From Lysobacteraceae bacterium (lineage in GTDB: Bacteria; Pseudomonadota; Gammaproteobacteria; Xanthomonadales; Xanthomonadaceae): DNA of 12,025 nucleotides. The position numbers were made by a program, and so were the translations under genes. A model generated the notes under the pieces. The model was not told the DNA's origin and made no database searches. It saw nothing but the letters and a program-made list of their open reading frames with translations. The stretch spans positions 1-12,025 of the forward strand of contig SEHC01000027.1 of assembly GCA_004173415.1 (NCBI GenBank), read 5' to 3'. Below are positions 1-5,476 of this stretch, in pieces (within the stretch, counting starts at the first letter, position 1; each line of letters starts with the position of its first letter).

Positions 1-246
1 GGCGCGGAAATCGCCCGTTCGGAGTGGTACCGCGAAGGTCGCGTGCCGCTGCACACGCTGCGTGCCGACATCGACTACGGTTTTGCCGAGGCGAAGACCA
101 CCTACGGCATCATCGGAATCAAGGTGTGGGTTTACAAGGGCGAAGTGTTCGACTTCTCCCAGATTGGCCAGGAAAAGCAGGACGAAGCGCGCCCCGAGCG
201 CAGCGAACGTCCGTCGCGTCCGGCCCGTGATCGCGACGCGAGGTAA
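1..246 (+). CDS. rpsC: 30S ribosomal protein S3, C-terminal part (5' truncated by window)
   Basis: The window opens in frame 1 inside rpsC; 81 residues and a TAA stop are visible. S3 sits in the head of the 30S subunit near the mRNA entry channel. The fragment is the C-terminal S3 domain: it starts GAEIARSEWYREGRVPLHTL and continues DIDYGFAEAKTTYGIIGIKVW, which match the conserved end of bacterial S3. It finishes in a charged tail rich in Arg, Glu and Asp (RPERSERP...RDRDAR), typical of the variable S3 terminus. The N-terminal KH domain lies outside the window. rplP follows after 6 nt, the usual S10 operon order, so the two are co-transcribed. Identification is secure; only the start is missing. 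Confidence 0.97.
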   Translation, partial: GAEIARSEWYREGRVPLHTLRADIDYGFAEAKTTYGIIGIKVWVYKGEVFDFSQIGQEKQDEARPERSERPSRPARDRDAR

Positions 247-252
247 TCGGCC

Positions 253-666
253 ATGTTGCAACCAAAACGTACCAAGTACCGCAAGCAGCACAAGGGTCGT
301 AACGACGGCCTGAGCTGGAGCGGAAACCTCGTCAGCTTCGGCGAATACGGCCTGAAGGCCACCGCGCACGGCCAGTTGACCGCGCGCCAGATCGAGGCCG
401 CGCGCCGTTCCATCAGCCGCTACGTCAAGCGCGGCGGCAAGATGTGGATCCGCGTGTTCCCCGACAAGCCGATCACCAAGAAGCCGATCGAGGTCCGCAT
501 GGGCTCCGGCAAGGGCAACGTGGAGTACTGGGTCGCGCAGATCCAGCCGGGTCGCATGATCTACGAGATCGAGGGCGTCACCGAGGAAATCGCGCGCGAG
601 GCGTTCCGCCTGGCCGCGGCCAAGCTGTCCGTCACCACCACTTTCGTTACCCGGACGGTGCGCTAA
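253..666 (+). CDS. rplP: 50S ribosomal protein L16
   Basis: L16 binds 23S rRNA near the A site and peptidyl transferase centre and is needed for late 50S assembly. The 137-residue product begins MLQPKRTKYRKQHKGR and contains LTARQIEAARR, WIRVFPDKPITKKP and the basic loop RMGSGKGNVEYWVA (from about residue 82), all family hallmarks; E. coli L16 is 136 residues. Arg82 matches E. coli Arg81, the residue hydroxylated by the oxygenase YcfD in E. coli; whether that happens here is not visible. GAGG at 240-243, overlapping the rpsC end, gives a spacing of 9 nt to this ATG. The TAA stop shares its last base with the ATG of rpmC, suggesting translational coupling. Confidence 0.98.
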   Translation: MLQPKRTKYRKQHKGRNDGLSWSGNLVSFGEYGLKATAHGQLTARQIEAARRSISRYVKRGGKMWIRVFPDKPITKKPIEVRMGSGKGNVEYWVAQIQPGRMIYEIEGVTEEIAREAFRLAAAKLSVTTTFVTRTVR

Positions 667-851
667 TGGAACTCAAGCAACTCCGCGAGAAGTCGGCTGA
701 ACAGCTGAACGCACATCTGACCGACCTGCGCAAGGAGCAGTTCTCCCTGCGCATGCAGCAGGTCACCGGTCAGCTGCCCAAGACCCATGAAACCCGTCGG
801 GTTCGCCGCGAGATCGCTCGCGTCAAGACCCTGCTCGGCAGCAAGAAGTAA
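666..851 (+). CDS. rpmC: 50S ribosomal protein L29
   Basis: L29 is a small helical protein at the polypeptide exit tunnel rim, next to L23, where trigger factor and SRP dock. The 61-residue product begins MELKQLREKSAEQLNAHL and carries the typical FSLRMQQVTGQL and ETRRVRREIARVKT segments; E. coli L29 is 63 residues. The in-frame reading can be extended upstream inside rplP to 444, but that part has no L29 similarity. The ATG at 666 forms TAATG with the rplP stop and gives the family N-terminus, so it is the start. Probably read by ribosomes finishing rplP. rpsQ follows almost at once. Confidence 0.97.
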   Translation: MELKQLREKSAEQLNAHLTDLRKEQFSLRMQQVTGQLPKTHETRRVRREIARVKTLLGSKK

Positions 852-862
852 GGATGGCCGTG

Positions 863-1144
863 ATGAGCGACAACCAAGAAAACAAGTCCGACAAGGTCGG
901 GCAGCGCACGGTCGAAGGCCGTGTGGTCAGCAACAAGATGGACAAGACCGTCACCGTGCTGGTGGAGCGTCAGGTCAAGCACGCCCTGTACGGCAAGTAC
1001 ATCCGTCGCTCGACCAAGCTGCATGCCCACGATGCCGACAACGCCTGCAACGAAGGCGACGTGGTCCGCGTGGTGGAGATCGCCCCGCTGTCCAAGACCA
1101 AGAACTGGCGCGTGGTGGAAATTGTCACCCGTGCGGCCGTCTAA
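863..1144 (+). CDS. rpsQ: 30S ribosomal protein S17 (start at 863 preferred over 854)
   Basis: S17 is a primary 16S rRNA-binding protein with an OB fold, acting early in 30S body assembly. The core runs from TVEGRVVSNKMDKTVTVLVE through YIRRSTKLHAHD to the C-terminal NWRVVEIV. Two in-frame ATGs lie close together: 854 (MAVMSDNQ..., 96 aa) and 863 (MSDNQENK..., 93 aa). The only Shine-Dalgarno-like stretch, AAGG at 850-853, touches 854 but lies 9 nt from 863, and MSDN is how I recall relatives starting, so 863 is preferred. The gene is the last one normally assigned to the S10 operon; only 16 nt separate it from rplN. Confidence 0.95.
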   Translation: MSDNQENKSDKVGQRTVEGRVVSNKMDKTVTVLVERQVKHALYGKYIRRSTKLHAHDADNACNEGDVVRVVEIAPLSKTKNWRVVEIVTRAAV

Positions 1145-1160
1145 CCAGGAGTCCTGAATC

Positions 1161-1529
1161 ATGATCCAGATGCAGAGCTACCTTGACGCCGCCGACAATT
1201 CCGGTGCCAAGGAACTGATGTGTATCAAAGTGCTGGGCGGCTCCAAGCGCCGTTACGCGCACATTGGCGACATCATCAAGGTGACCGTCAAGGACGCCAT
1301 CCCGCGCGGCAAGGTCAAGAAGGGCGAAGTCTACGACGCCGTCGTGGTCCGGACCCGCAAGGGTGTTCGTCGCCCGGACGGCTCGCTGATCCGTTTCGAC
1401 GGCAACGCCGCCGTGCTGCTCAACAACAAGCAAGAGCCGATCGGCACGCGCATCTTCGGGCCAGTGACCCGCGAGCTGCGCTCCGAGAAGTTCATGAAGA
1501 TTGTTTCGCTCGCGCCTGAAGTGCTCTGA
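1161..1529 (+). CDS. rplN: 50S ribosomal protein L14
   Basis: L14 binds 23S rRNA at the subunit interface, forming intersubunit bridges and the docking surface for the silencing factor RsfS. The 122-residue product begins MIQMQSYLDAADNSGAKELM and holds CIKVLGGSKRRYAHIGD, IPRGKVKKGEV and the C-terminal ELRSEKFMKIVSLAPEVL; 122-123 residues is the normal size. AGGAG at 1147-1151 lies 9 nt before the ATG. In E. coli the spc promoter sits just upstream of this gene. Here the gap is only 16 nt and I see no convincing promoter, so rplN is probably carried on the S10 transcript. Confidence 0.98.
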   Translation: MIQMQSYLDAADNSGAKELMCIKVLGGSKRRYAHIGDIIKVTVKDAIPRGKVKKGEVYDAVVVRTRKGVRRPDGSLIRFDGNAAVLLNNKQEPIGTRIFGPVTRELRSEKFMKIVSLAPEVL

Positions 1530-1544
1530 GCCGAGGACATATAT

Positions 1545-1859
1545 ATGAACCGTATCAAGAAGGGCGACCAGGTGGTCGTCATCGCCGGCAAGGACAAGGG
1601 CAAGCGTGGTGATGTAGTGCGCGTGGATGGCGACCGGGTGGTCGTTTCCAACGTCAACATCATCAAGCGCCATACCAAGCCGAACCCGCAGGCGGGTGTC
1701 GCCGGCGGCGTGGTCGAGCGTGAAGCCTCGATGCACATCTCCAATGTCGCGCTGTTCAACCCGGCTTCGGGCAAGGGCGAGCGTATCGGTTTCAAGGTGC
1801 TGGAGGATGGACGCAAATTGCGTGTGTTCCGCTCCAGCGGTGAGGCGCTGGACGCCTGA
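1545..1859 (+). CDS. rplX: 50S ribosomal protein L24
   Basis: L24 is an assembly initiator of the 50S subunit that binds the 5' domain of 23S rRNA near the tunnel exit. The 104-residue product starts MNRIKKGDQVVVIAGKDKGK, a KOW motif (about residues 5-32). It then has the family segments NIIKRHTKPNPQ and GGVVEREASMHISNVALFNP. E. coli L24 is 104 residues including the Met. GAGGA at 1533-1537 is 7 nt from the ATG. It is followed by rplE after 11 nt. The order L14-L24-L5 is invariant in bacterial spc clusters. Confidence 0.98.
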   Translation: MNRIKKGDQVVVIAGKDKGKRGDVVRVDGDRVVVSNVNIIKRHTKPNPQAGVAGGVVEREASMHISNVALFNPASGKGERIGFKVLEDGRKLRVFRSSGEALDA

Positions 1860-1870
1860 GGAATGAAGTC

Positions 1871-2413
1871 ATGAGCACCCGTCTCGAAAAGTTCTACAAG
1901 GAACAGGTTGTCCCCAGCCTGACCGAAAAGTTCGGCTACGCCAATCCAATGGAAGTGCCGAAGATCACCAAGATCACCATCAACATGGGCGTGGGCGAAG
2001 CCGCGACCAACAAGAAGATCCTGGAGAACGCGGTCGCCGACCTGGCCAAGATCACCGGCCAGAAGCCGATCACGACCAAGTCGCGCGTTTCCGTGGCTTC
2101 GTTCAAGATCCGCGACGGCTGGCCGATCGGTTGCAAGGTCACCCTGCGTCGCGCGAAAATGTATGAGTTCTTCGATCGCCTGGTCAACGTGTCCCTGCCG
2201 CGCGTCCGCGACTTCCGCGGCGTGTCGGGTCGTTCGTTCGACGGTCGTGGCAACTACAACATGGGCGTGAAGGAACAGATCATCTTCCCGGAAATCGACT
2301 TCGACCAGGTCGATGCGCTCCGCGGCATGGATATCGCCATCACCACGACCGCCAAGACCGACGCCGAAGCCAAGGCGCTGCTCGAAGCTTTCAAATTCCC
2401 GTTCCGCAACTGA
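1871..2413 (+). CDS. rplE: 50S ribosomal protein L5
   Basis: L5 binds 5S rRNA in the central protuberance and contacts P-site tRNA and S13. The 180-residue product has the family landmarks KFGYANPMEVPKITKITINM near residues 18-37, the segment KITGQKPITTKSRVSVASFK, and RVRDFRGVSGRSFDGRGNYN; E. coli L5 is 179 residues. The Shine-Dalgarno GAGGA at 1858-1862 overlaps the rplX stop codon, which suggests coupling. In E. coli, S8 represses spc translation by binding mRNA at the L24-L5 junction. The 11-nt junction here is as tight, but I could not identify an S8-type bulged helix by eye. Confidence 0.98.
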   Translation: MSTRLEKFYKEQVVPSLTEKFGYANPMEVPKITKITINMGVGEAATNKKILENAVADLAKITGQKPITTKSRVSVASFKIRDGWPIGCKVTLRRAKMYEFFDRLVNVSLPRVRDFRGVSGRSFDGRGNYNMGVKEQIIFPEIDFDQVDALRGMDIAITTTAKTDAEAKALLEAFKFPFRN

Positions 2414-2433
2414 TTCGCTAAGGAAAACCGTCC

Positions 2434-2739
2434 ATGGCCAAGACCTCAATGGTTAACCGCGACATCAAGCGGGCCAAGCTGTCCAAGAAATATGCCGCAA
2501 AGCGCGAAGCGCTGAAGAAGACCATCTCCAGCCCCGGCTCTTCGTACGAAGAGAAGATGGAAGCCGTGACCAAGCTGCAGAAGCTGCCGCGCGATTCGTC
2601 GCCGAGCCGCGAGCGCAACCGTTGCGCGCTGTCCGGCCGCTCGCGCGGCGTGTACAGCAAGTTCGGCCTCGGCCGCAACATGCTGCGCAAGGCAACCATG
2701 AACGGCGACGTCCCCGGCCTGCGCAAGGCCAGCTGGTAA
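2434..2739 (+). CDS. rpsN: 30S ribosomal protein S14, long zinc-independent form
   Basis: S14 is a late-assembling protein of the 30S head. At 101 residues this is the long, cysteine-poor (C-) form: only one Cys is present (in RNRCALSGRSRGVYSKFGL), whereas the short zinc-binding form carries two CXXC pairs. The N-terminus MAKTSMVNRDIKRAKL and the C-terminus KATMNGDVPGLRKASW are typical of proteobacteria. TAAGGA at 2419-2424 lies 9 nt before the ATG. The next gene, rpsH, follows after an unusually roomy 75 nt. Identification is secure; the zinc-free inference rests on the missing cysteines. Confidence 0.98.
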   Translation: MAKTSMVNRDIKRAKLSKKYAAKREALKKTISSPGSSYEEKMEAVTKLQKLPRDSSPSRERNRCALSGRSRGVYSKFGLGRNMLRKATMNGDVPGLRKASW

Positions 2740-2814
2740 TTCCGTTCCGATAGATCTACCAACCAAAGATTTTCGCGAAAGCGGATATCGGTGCTACTCA
2801 AAGGGTAATACGCA
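2740..2814 (+). other. rpsN-rpsH spacer with possible stem-loop
   Basis: This 75-nt spacer is longer than its neighbours, which are 2-29 nt up to this point and beyond as far as rplR. A 6-bp pair CCGATA (2747-2752) with TATCGG (2786-2791) could close a stem around an internal palindrome TTTCGCGAAA (2771-2780). The rpsH Shine-Dalgarno (AAAGGG, about 2800-2805) falls outside the stem. The stem is short with a 33-nt interior, so it may be chance. S8 is the known repressor of the spc operon in E. coli, which is the only reason to look twice. Confidence 0.3.
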
Positions 2815-3210
2815 ATGAGCATGACTGATCCCATCGCCGACATGCTGGTCCGCATCAAGAATGCGGCCGCTGTGGGCAAGCCGACGGTGAAGATGCCGTC
2901 CTCCAACATCAAGGTCGCCATCGCTGGCGTGCTGAAGGCCGAGGGCTACATCGCCGACTCGCGCGTCAACACCGTCGACGGCAAGCCGCAACTCGAAGTC
3001 GTGCTGAAGTACTTCGAGGGCAAGCCGGTGATCGAGCGCCTGACCCGCGTTTCGCGTTCGGGCCTGCGCCATTACCGTGGCAAGGCCGACCTGCCCAAGG
3101 TTCTGGACGGCCTGGGCGTCGCCATCATTTCCACCTCCAAGGGCATCATGACCGACTCGCAGGCACGCCAGCATGGCGTCGGCGGTGAAGTCCTGTGCTT
3201 CGTGGCTTAA
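2815..3210 (+). CDS. rpsH: 30S ribosomal protein S8
   Basis: S8 binds helix 21 of 16S rRNA and in E. coli also represses translation of the spc operon. The 131-residue product begins MSMTDPIADMLVRIKNA, contains VKMPSSNIKVAIAGVLKAEGYI, and ends TDSQARQHGVGGEVLCFVA; the TDSQAR...GGE(V/L)LC block is the conserved rRNA-binding end of S8. A second in-frame ATG lies at 2821, but the family N-terminus MSM(T/Q)DPI supports 2815, with AAGGG about 9 nt upstream. The stop is followed by GGGAG, the rplF ribosome binding site. Confidence 0.98.
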   Translation: MSMTDPIADMLVRIKNAAAVGKPTVKMPSSNIKVAIAGVLKAEGYIADSRVNTVDGKPQLEVVLKYFEGKPVIERLTRVSRSGLRHYRGKADLPKVLDGLGVAIISTSKGIMTDSQARQHGVGGEVLCFVA

Positions 3211-3222
3211 GGGAGTAAACGC

Positions 3223-3750
3223 ATGTCCCGTGTAGCCAAATTGCCGATCACCCTGCCGAAGGGCGTCGAGTACAAGAACGAATCCGATACGCTGACCGTC
3301 AAGGGTCCGAAGGGCTCGCTGACCCTGGCCAAGCCGGCTGGCGTCGACATCAAGCTTGAAGACGGCAGCCTGAGCCTGTCGCCGGCCACCCCGGCCGAAG
3401 ACGCCATCACCGGCACCATCCGCGCGATCCTGGCCAACATGGTCAAGGGCGTGTCCGAAGGCTTCGAGCGCAAGCTGGACCTGGTCGGCGTCGGTTATCG
3501 CGCCGCGATGCAGGGCAAGGACCTCAACCTGTCGCTGGGCTTCTCGCACCCGGTGCTGTTCAAGACCCCCGATGGCATCACCATCGCCACGCCGACCCAG
3601 ACCGAGATCCTGGTGCAGGGCGCGGACAAGCAGCGCGTCGGTGAAGTTGCGGCCAAGATCCGCGGGTTCCGTCCGCCGGAGCCCTACAAGGGCAAGGGCG
3701 TGAAGTACTCCGACGAAGTCATCATTCGCAAGGAAGCCAAGAAGGCTTAA
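3223..3750 (+). CDS. rplF: 50S ribosomal protein L6
   Basis: L6 binds helix 97 and the sarcin-ricin region of 23S rRNA near the factor-binding site. The 175-residue product shows the two tandem L6 domains: the first starts MSRVAKLPITLPKGVEY with VKGPKGSLT, the second holds KLDLVGVGYRAAMQGKDLNL. The signature RGFRPPEPYKGKGVKYSDE lies near the C-terminus (about residues 147-165), followed by a lysine-rich end. E. coli L6 is 177 residues. GGGAG at 3211-3215 is 7 nt from the ATG. rplR follows after 29 nt. Confidence 0.98.
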   Translation: MSRVAKLPITLPKGVEYKNESDTLTVKGPKGSLTLAKPAGVDIKLEDGSLSLSPATPAEDAITGTIRAILANMVKGVSEGFERKLDLVGVGYRAAMQGKDLNLSLGFSHPVLFKTPDGITIATPTQTEILVQGADKQRVGEVAAKIRGFRPPEPYKGKGVKYSDEVIIRKEAKKA

Positions 3751-3779
3751 AGCCTATCCGCTTCCCAAGGATCAAGATC

Positions 3780-4136
3780 ATGAGCATCAAGAACAACGCC
3801 CGTCTCCGCCGCGCCAAGAGCACCCGCGCCCACATCCGAGTCCTCGGCGTGCCGCGCCTGTCGGTGCTGCGCACTGGCCAGCACCTCTACGCGCAGCTGT
3901 TCAGCGCCGATGGCGCCAAGGTCATCGCCGCCGCCAACACGCTGCAGGCCGACGTGAAGGAAGGCCTGAAGAACGGCAAGAACAGCGACGCGGCTGCCCG
4001 CGTCGGCAAGTTCATCGCCGAGCGCGCCAAGGCCGCGGGCATCGAAAAGATCGCCTTCGACCGTTCCGGCTACCGCTACCACGGCCGCATCAAGGCCCTG
4101 GCTGACGCGGCCCGCGAAGCCGGCCTGCAGTTCTGA
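3780..4136 (+). CDS. rplR: 50S ribosomal protein L18
   Basis: L18 binds 5S rRNA with L5 and helps carry it into the central protuberance. The 118-residue product begins MSIKNNARLRRAKSTRAHI, has LSVLRTGQHLYAQLFSADGAK and VGKFIAERAKAAGI, and ends with the diagnostic FDRSGYRYHGRIKALADAAR; E. coli L18 is 117 residues. AAGGA at 3767-3771 is 8 nt from the ATG. It is normally followed closely by rpsE (14 nt in E. coli, from memory). Here the two are 157 nt apart, separated by hairpins described separately. Confidence 0.98.
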   Translation: MSIKNNARLRRAKSTRAHIRVLGVPRLSVLRTGQHLYAQLFSADGAKVIAAANTLQADVKEGLKNGKNSDAAARVGKFIAERAKAAGIEKIAFDRSGYRYHGRIKALADAAREAGLQF

Positions 4137-4142
4137 TTGAAG

Positions 4143-4193
4143 GCATGGGGGTCCGCCCCCATGCTGTTGTCCTGCCGGCGGGGTATCCGCCGG
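4143..4193 (+). repeat. Hairpin repeat element, copy A (rplR-rpsE gap)
   Basis: Two hairpins in a row lie 6 nt after the rplR stop. The first is a perfect 9-bp stem, GCATGGGGG (4143-4151) with CCCCCATGC (4156-4164), closed by the tetraloop TCCG. The second is CCGGCGG (4175-4181) with CCGCCGG (4187-4193), loop GGTAT. The flank CCCCATGCTGTTGTCCT (4157-4173) recurs with one mismatch at 6992-7008 in the secY-rpsM gap, where it is again the 3' arm of a GCATGGG hairpin followed by a second hairpin. No T-run follows, so this is not a standard intrinsic terminator. It could be an mRNA processing or stability element, an attenuator, or a dispersed intergenic repeat. Confidence 0.7.
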
Positions 4194-4199
4194 GCGCAC

Positions 4200-4250
4200 C
4201 ACGGCTTCTGTCCGTGACTGCGTTGCACCGCTTCATCCCACAACCATAAG
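4200..4250 (+). promoter_or_regulatory. Third hairpin and weak promoter-like sequence before rpsE
   Basis: CACGG (4200-4204) pairs with CCGTG (4212-4216) around a 7-nt loop, a third hairpin after copy A. Just downstream, TTGCAC (4223-4228) and CATAAG (4245-4250), 16 nt apart, are a poor match to a sigma70 promoter (3/6 and 4/6). If used, transcription would start about 36 nt before rpsE. The evidence is weak. It is listed because copy B of the repeat stands directly in front of a much better promoter. Confidence 0.2.
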
Positions 4251-4293
4251 CGGCTAAGCCGTAAACATCCCAATCTCAACAGGAAATCCGGAA

Positions 4294-4839
4294 ATGGCTG
4301 AAGAACGTGCACCGCGGGGTCGTGATCGCGACCGCAACCGCGAAGAGAAAGTAGATGACGGCATGATCGAGAAGCTGGTCGCGGTCAACCGCGTCAGCAA
4401 GACGGTCAAGGGCGGTCGCCAGTTCACCTTCACCGCGCTGACGGTGGTGGGCGACGGCAACGGCAAGATCGGCTTCGGTTACGGCAAGGCGCGCGAAGTG
4501 CCGGTCGCAATCCAGAAGTCGATGGAATATGCGCGCAAGGGCATGCTGAATGTCGACCTGAATAACGGTACCTTGTGGCATCCGGTCAAGGCCGGCCACG
4601 GCGCGGCGCGCGTGTACATGCAGCCTGCCTCCGAAGGTACCGGCGTGATCGCCGGCGGCGCCATGCGCGCAGTGCTGGAAGCGGTCGGCGTCAAGGACGT
4701 TCTGGCCAAGGCCGTGGGTTCGCGCAATCCGATCAACCTGGTTCGCGCCACTCTGAAGGGCCTGGGCGACATGCAGTCGCCGGCACGCATCGCGGCCAAG
4801 CGCGGCAAGAAGATCGAGGAACTCAATTATGGCAAGTGA
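4294..4839 (+). CDS. rpsE: 30S ribosomal protein S5
   Basis: S5 lies at the back of the 30S subunit near the mRNA entry site, contacts S4, and affects translational fidelity and spectinomycin sensitivity. The 181-residue product has an Arg/Asp-rich N-terminal extension (about residues 5-20), then the dsRBD-like domain LVAVNRVSKTVKGGRQFTFT with VVGDGNGKIGFGYGKA. The second domain carries PASEGTGVIAGGAMRAVLE and SRNPINLVRATL. The loop where spectinomycin-resistance changes map in E. coli (here VSKTVKGG, about residues 34-41) looks wild type. AGGAAA at 4281-4286 serves the ATG. The last 11 nt overlap rpmD. Confidence 0.98.
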   Translation: MAEERAPRGRDRDRNREEKVDDGMIEKLVAVNRVSKTVKGGRQFTFTALTVVGDGNGKIGFGYGKAREVPVAIQKSMEYARKGMLNVDLNNGTLWHPVKAGHGAARVYMQPASEGTGVIAGGAMRAVLEAVGVKDVLAKAVGSRNPINLVRATLKGLGDMQSPARIAAKRGKKIEELNYGK

Positions 4840-5026
4840 GTCCAACAAGACCGGTACGGTCAAGGTGCGCCTGGTGCGCGGCCTGCGTGGTTCCCAGTCC
4901 ATCCACCGCCTGTCGGTGAAGGCGCTGGGCCTGAACAAGCTCAACGATGTGCGTGAACTTAAGGACAGCCCGCAGGTACGCGGCCTGATCAACAAGGTCC
5001 ACTACCTCGTTCGCGTCGAGGAGTAA
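4829..5026 (+). CDS. rpmD: 50S ribosomal protein L30
   Basis: L30 is a small 23S rRNA-binding protein of the 50S subunit. The 65-residue product has the single-domain L30 pattern: a short N-terminal tail, then TVKVRLVRGLRGSQSIHRLS, KALGLNKLNDVRELKD and a C-terminal strand VHYLVRVEE. It is a little longer than E. coli L30 (59 aa) because of the N-terminal MASESNK. The ATG lies 11 nt before the end of rpsE, and GAGGAA at 4816-4821, inside rpsE, is the ribosome binding site (7 nt spacing). This overlap implies translational coupling to S5. rplO starts 6 nt after the stop. Confidence 0.97.
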   Translation: MASESNKTGTVKVRLVRGLRGSQSIHRLSVKALGLNKLNDVRELKDSPQVRGLINKVHYLVRVEE

Positions 5027-5031
5027 TCGAT

Positions 5032-5469
5032 ATGCATCTCAATACACTCAAGCCGGGCGAAGGCGCCCGTACCGAGCGCAAGCGCGTCGGTCGCGGCATC
5101 GGCTCCGGCCTTGGCAAGACCTGCGGCCGCGGCCACAAGGGTTCGTTCGCGCGTTCGGGCAAGGGCAAGATCAAGGCCAAGTTCGAAGGCGGCCAGATGC
5201 CGCTGATCAAGCGCCTGCCGAAGGTCGGCTTCCGCTCCAAGCTCAAGCTGGACTGCGCCGAAGTGATGTCCTACCAGCTGGACAAGCTCGAAGCCGGCGA
5301 GATCGATTTCGCCGCGCTGCGCGCAGCCAAGCTGGTGCCGACCTCGGCCAAGCGGGCCAAGATCGTGAAGAAGGGCGAGCTGACCAAGAAGTTCGTGCTC
5401 AAGGGCGTCGCAGCCACGGCCGGTGCCAAGGCGGCGATCGAAGCCGTCGGCGGCAGCGTGCAGGAGTAA
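5032..5469 (+). CDS. rplO: 50S ribosomal protein L15
   Basis: L15 is an assembly protein reaching into the core of 23S rRNA. The 145-residue product begins MHLNTLKPGEGART and has the long Gly/Arg/Lys-rich extension VGRGIGSGLGKTCGRGHKG (about residues 19-37) that threads into rRNA. Next come FEGGQMPLIKRLPKVGF and a globular C-terminal domain with KKFVLKGVAATAGAKAAIE. E. coli L15 is 144 residues. GAGGAG at 5018-5023, overlapping the rpmD end, is 8 nt from the ATG. secY follows after 7 nt. Confidence 0.98.
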   Translation: MHLNTLKPGEGARTERKRVGRGIGSGLGKTCGRGHKGSFARSGKGKIKAKFEGGQMPLIKRLPKVGFRSKLKLDCAEVMSYQLDKLEAGEIDFAALRAAKLVPTSAKRAKIVKKGELTKKFVLKGVAATAGAKAAIEAVGGSVQE

Positions 5470-5476
5470 TCGCGGA

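Noticed and set aside
1122..1150. TTGTCA as -35 of an spc promoter
   Set aside because: No acceptable -10 hexamer lies at 16-18 nt; the region is rpsQ coding sequence and the rplN ribosome binding site.
1855..1900. S8-binding regulatory helix at the rplX-rplE junction, as in E. coli
   Set aside because: I could not find the bulged helix characteristic of S8 targets by eye; it would need a structural model search.
4137..4293. Intrinsic terminator or small gene between rplR and rpsE
   Set aside because: The hairpins lack a T-run, and no frame with a start, a ribosome binding site and plausible coding content fits in the gap.
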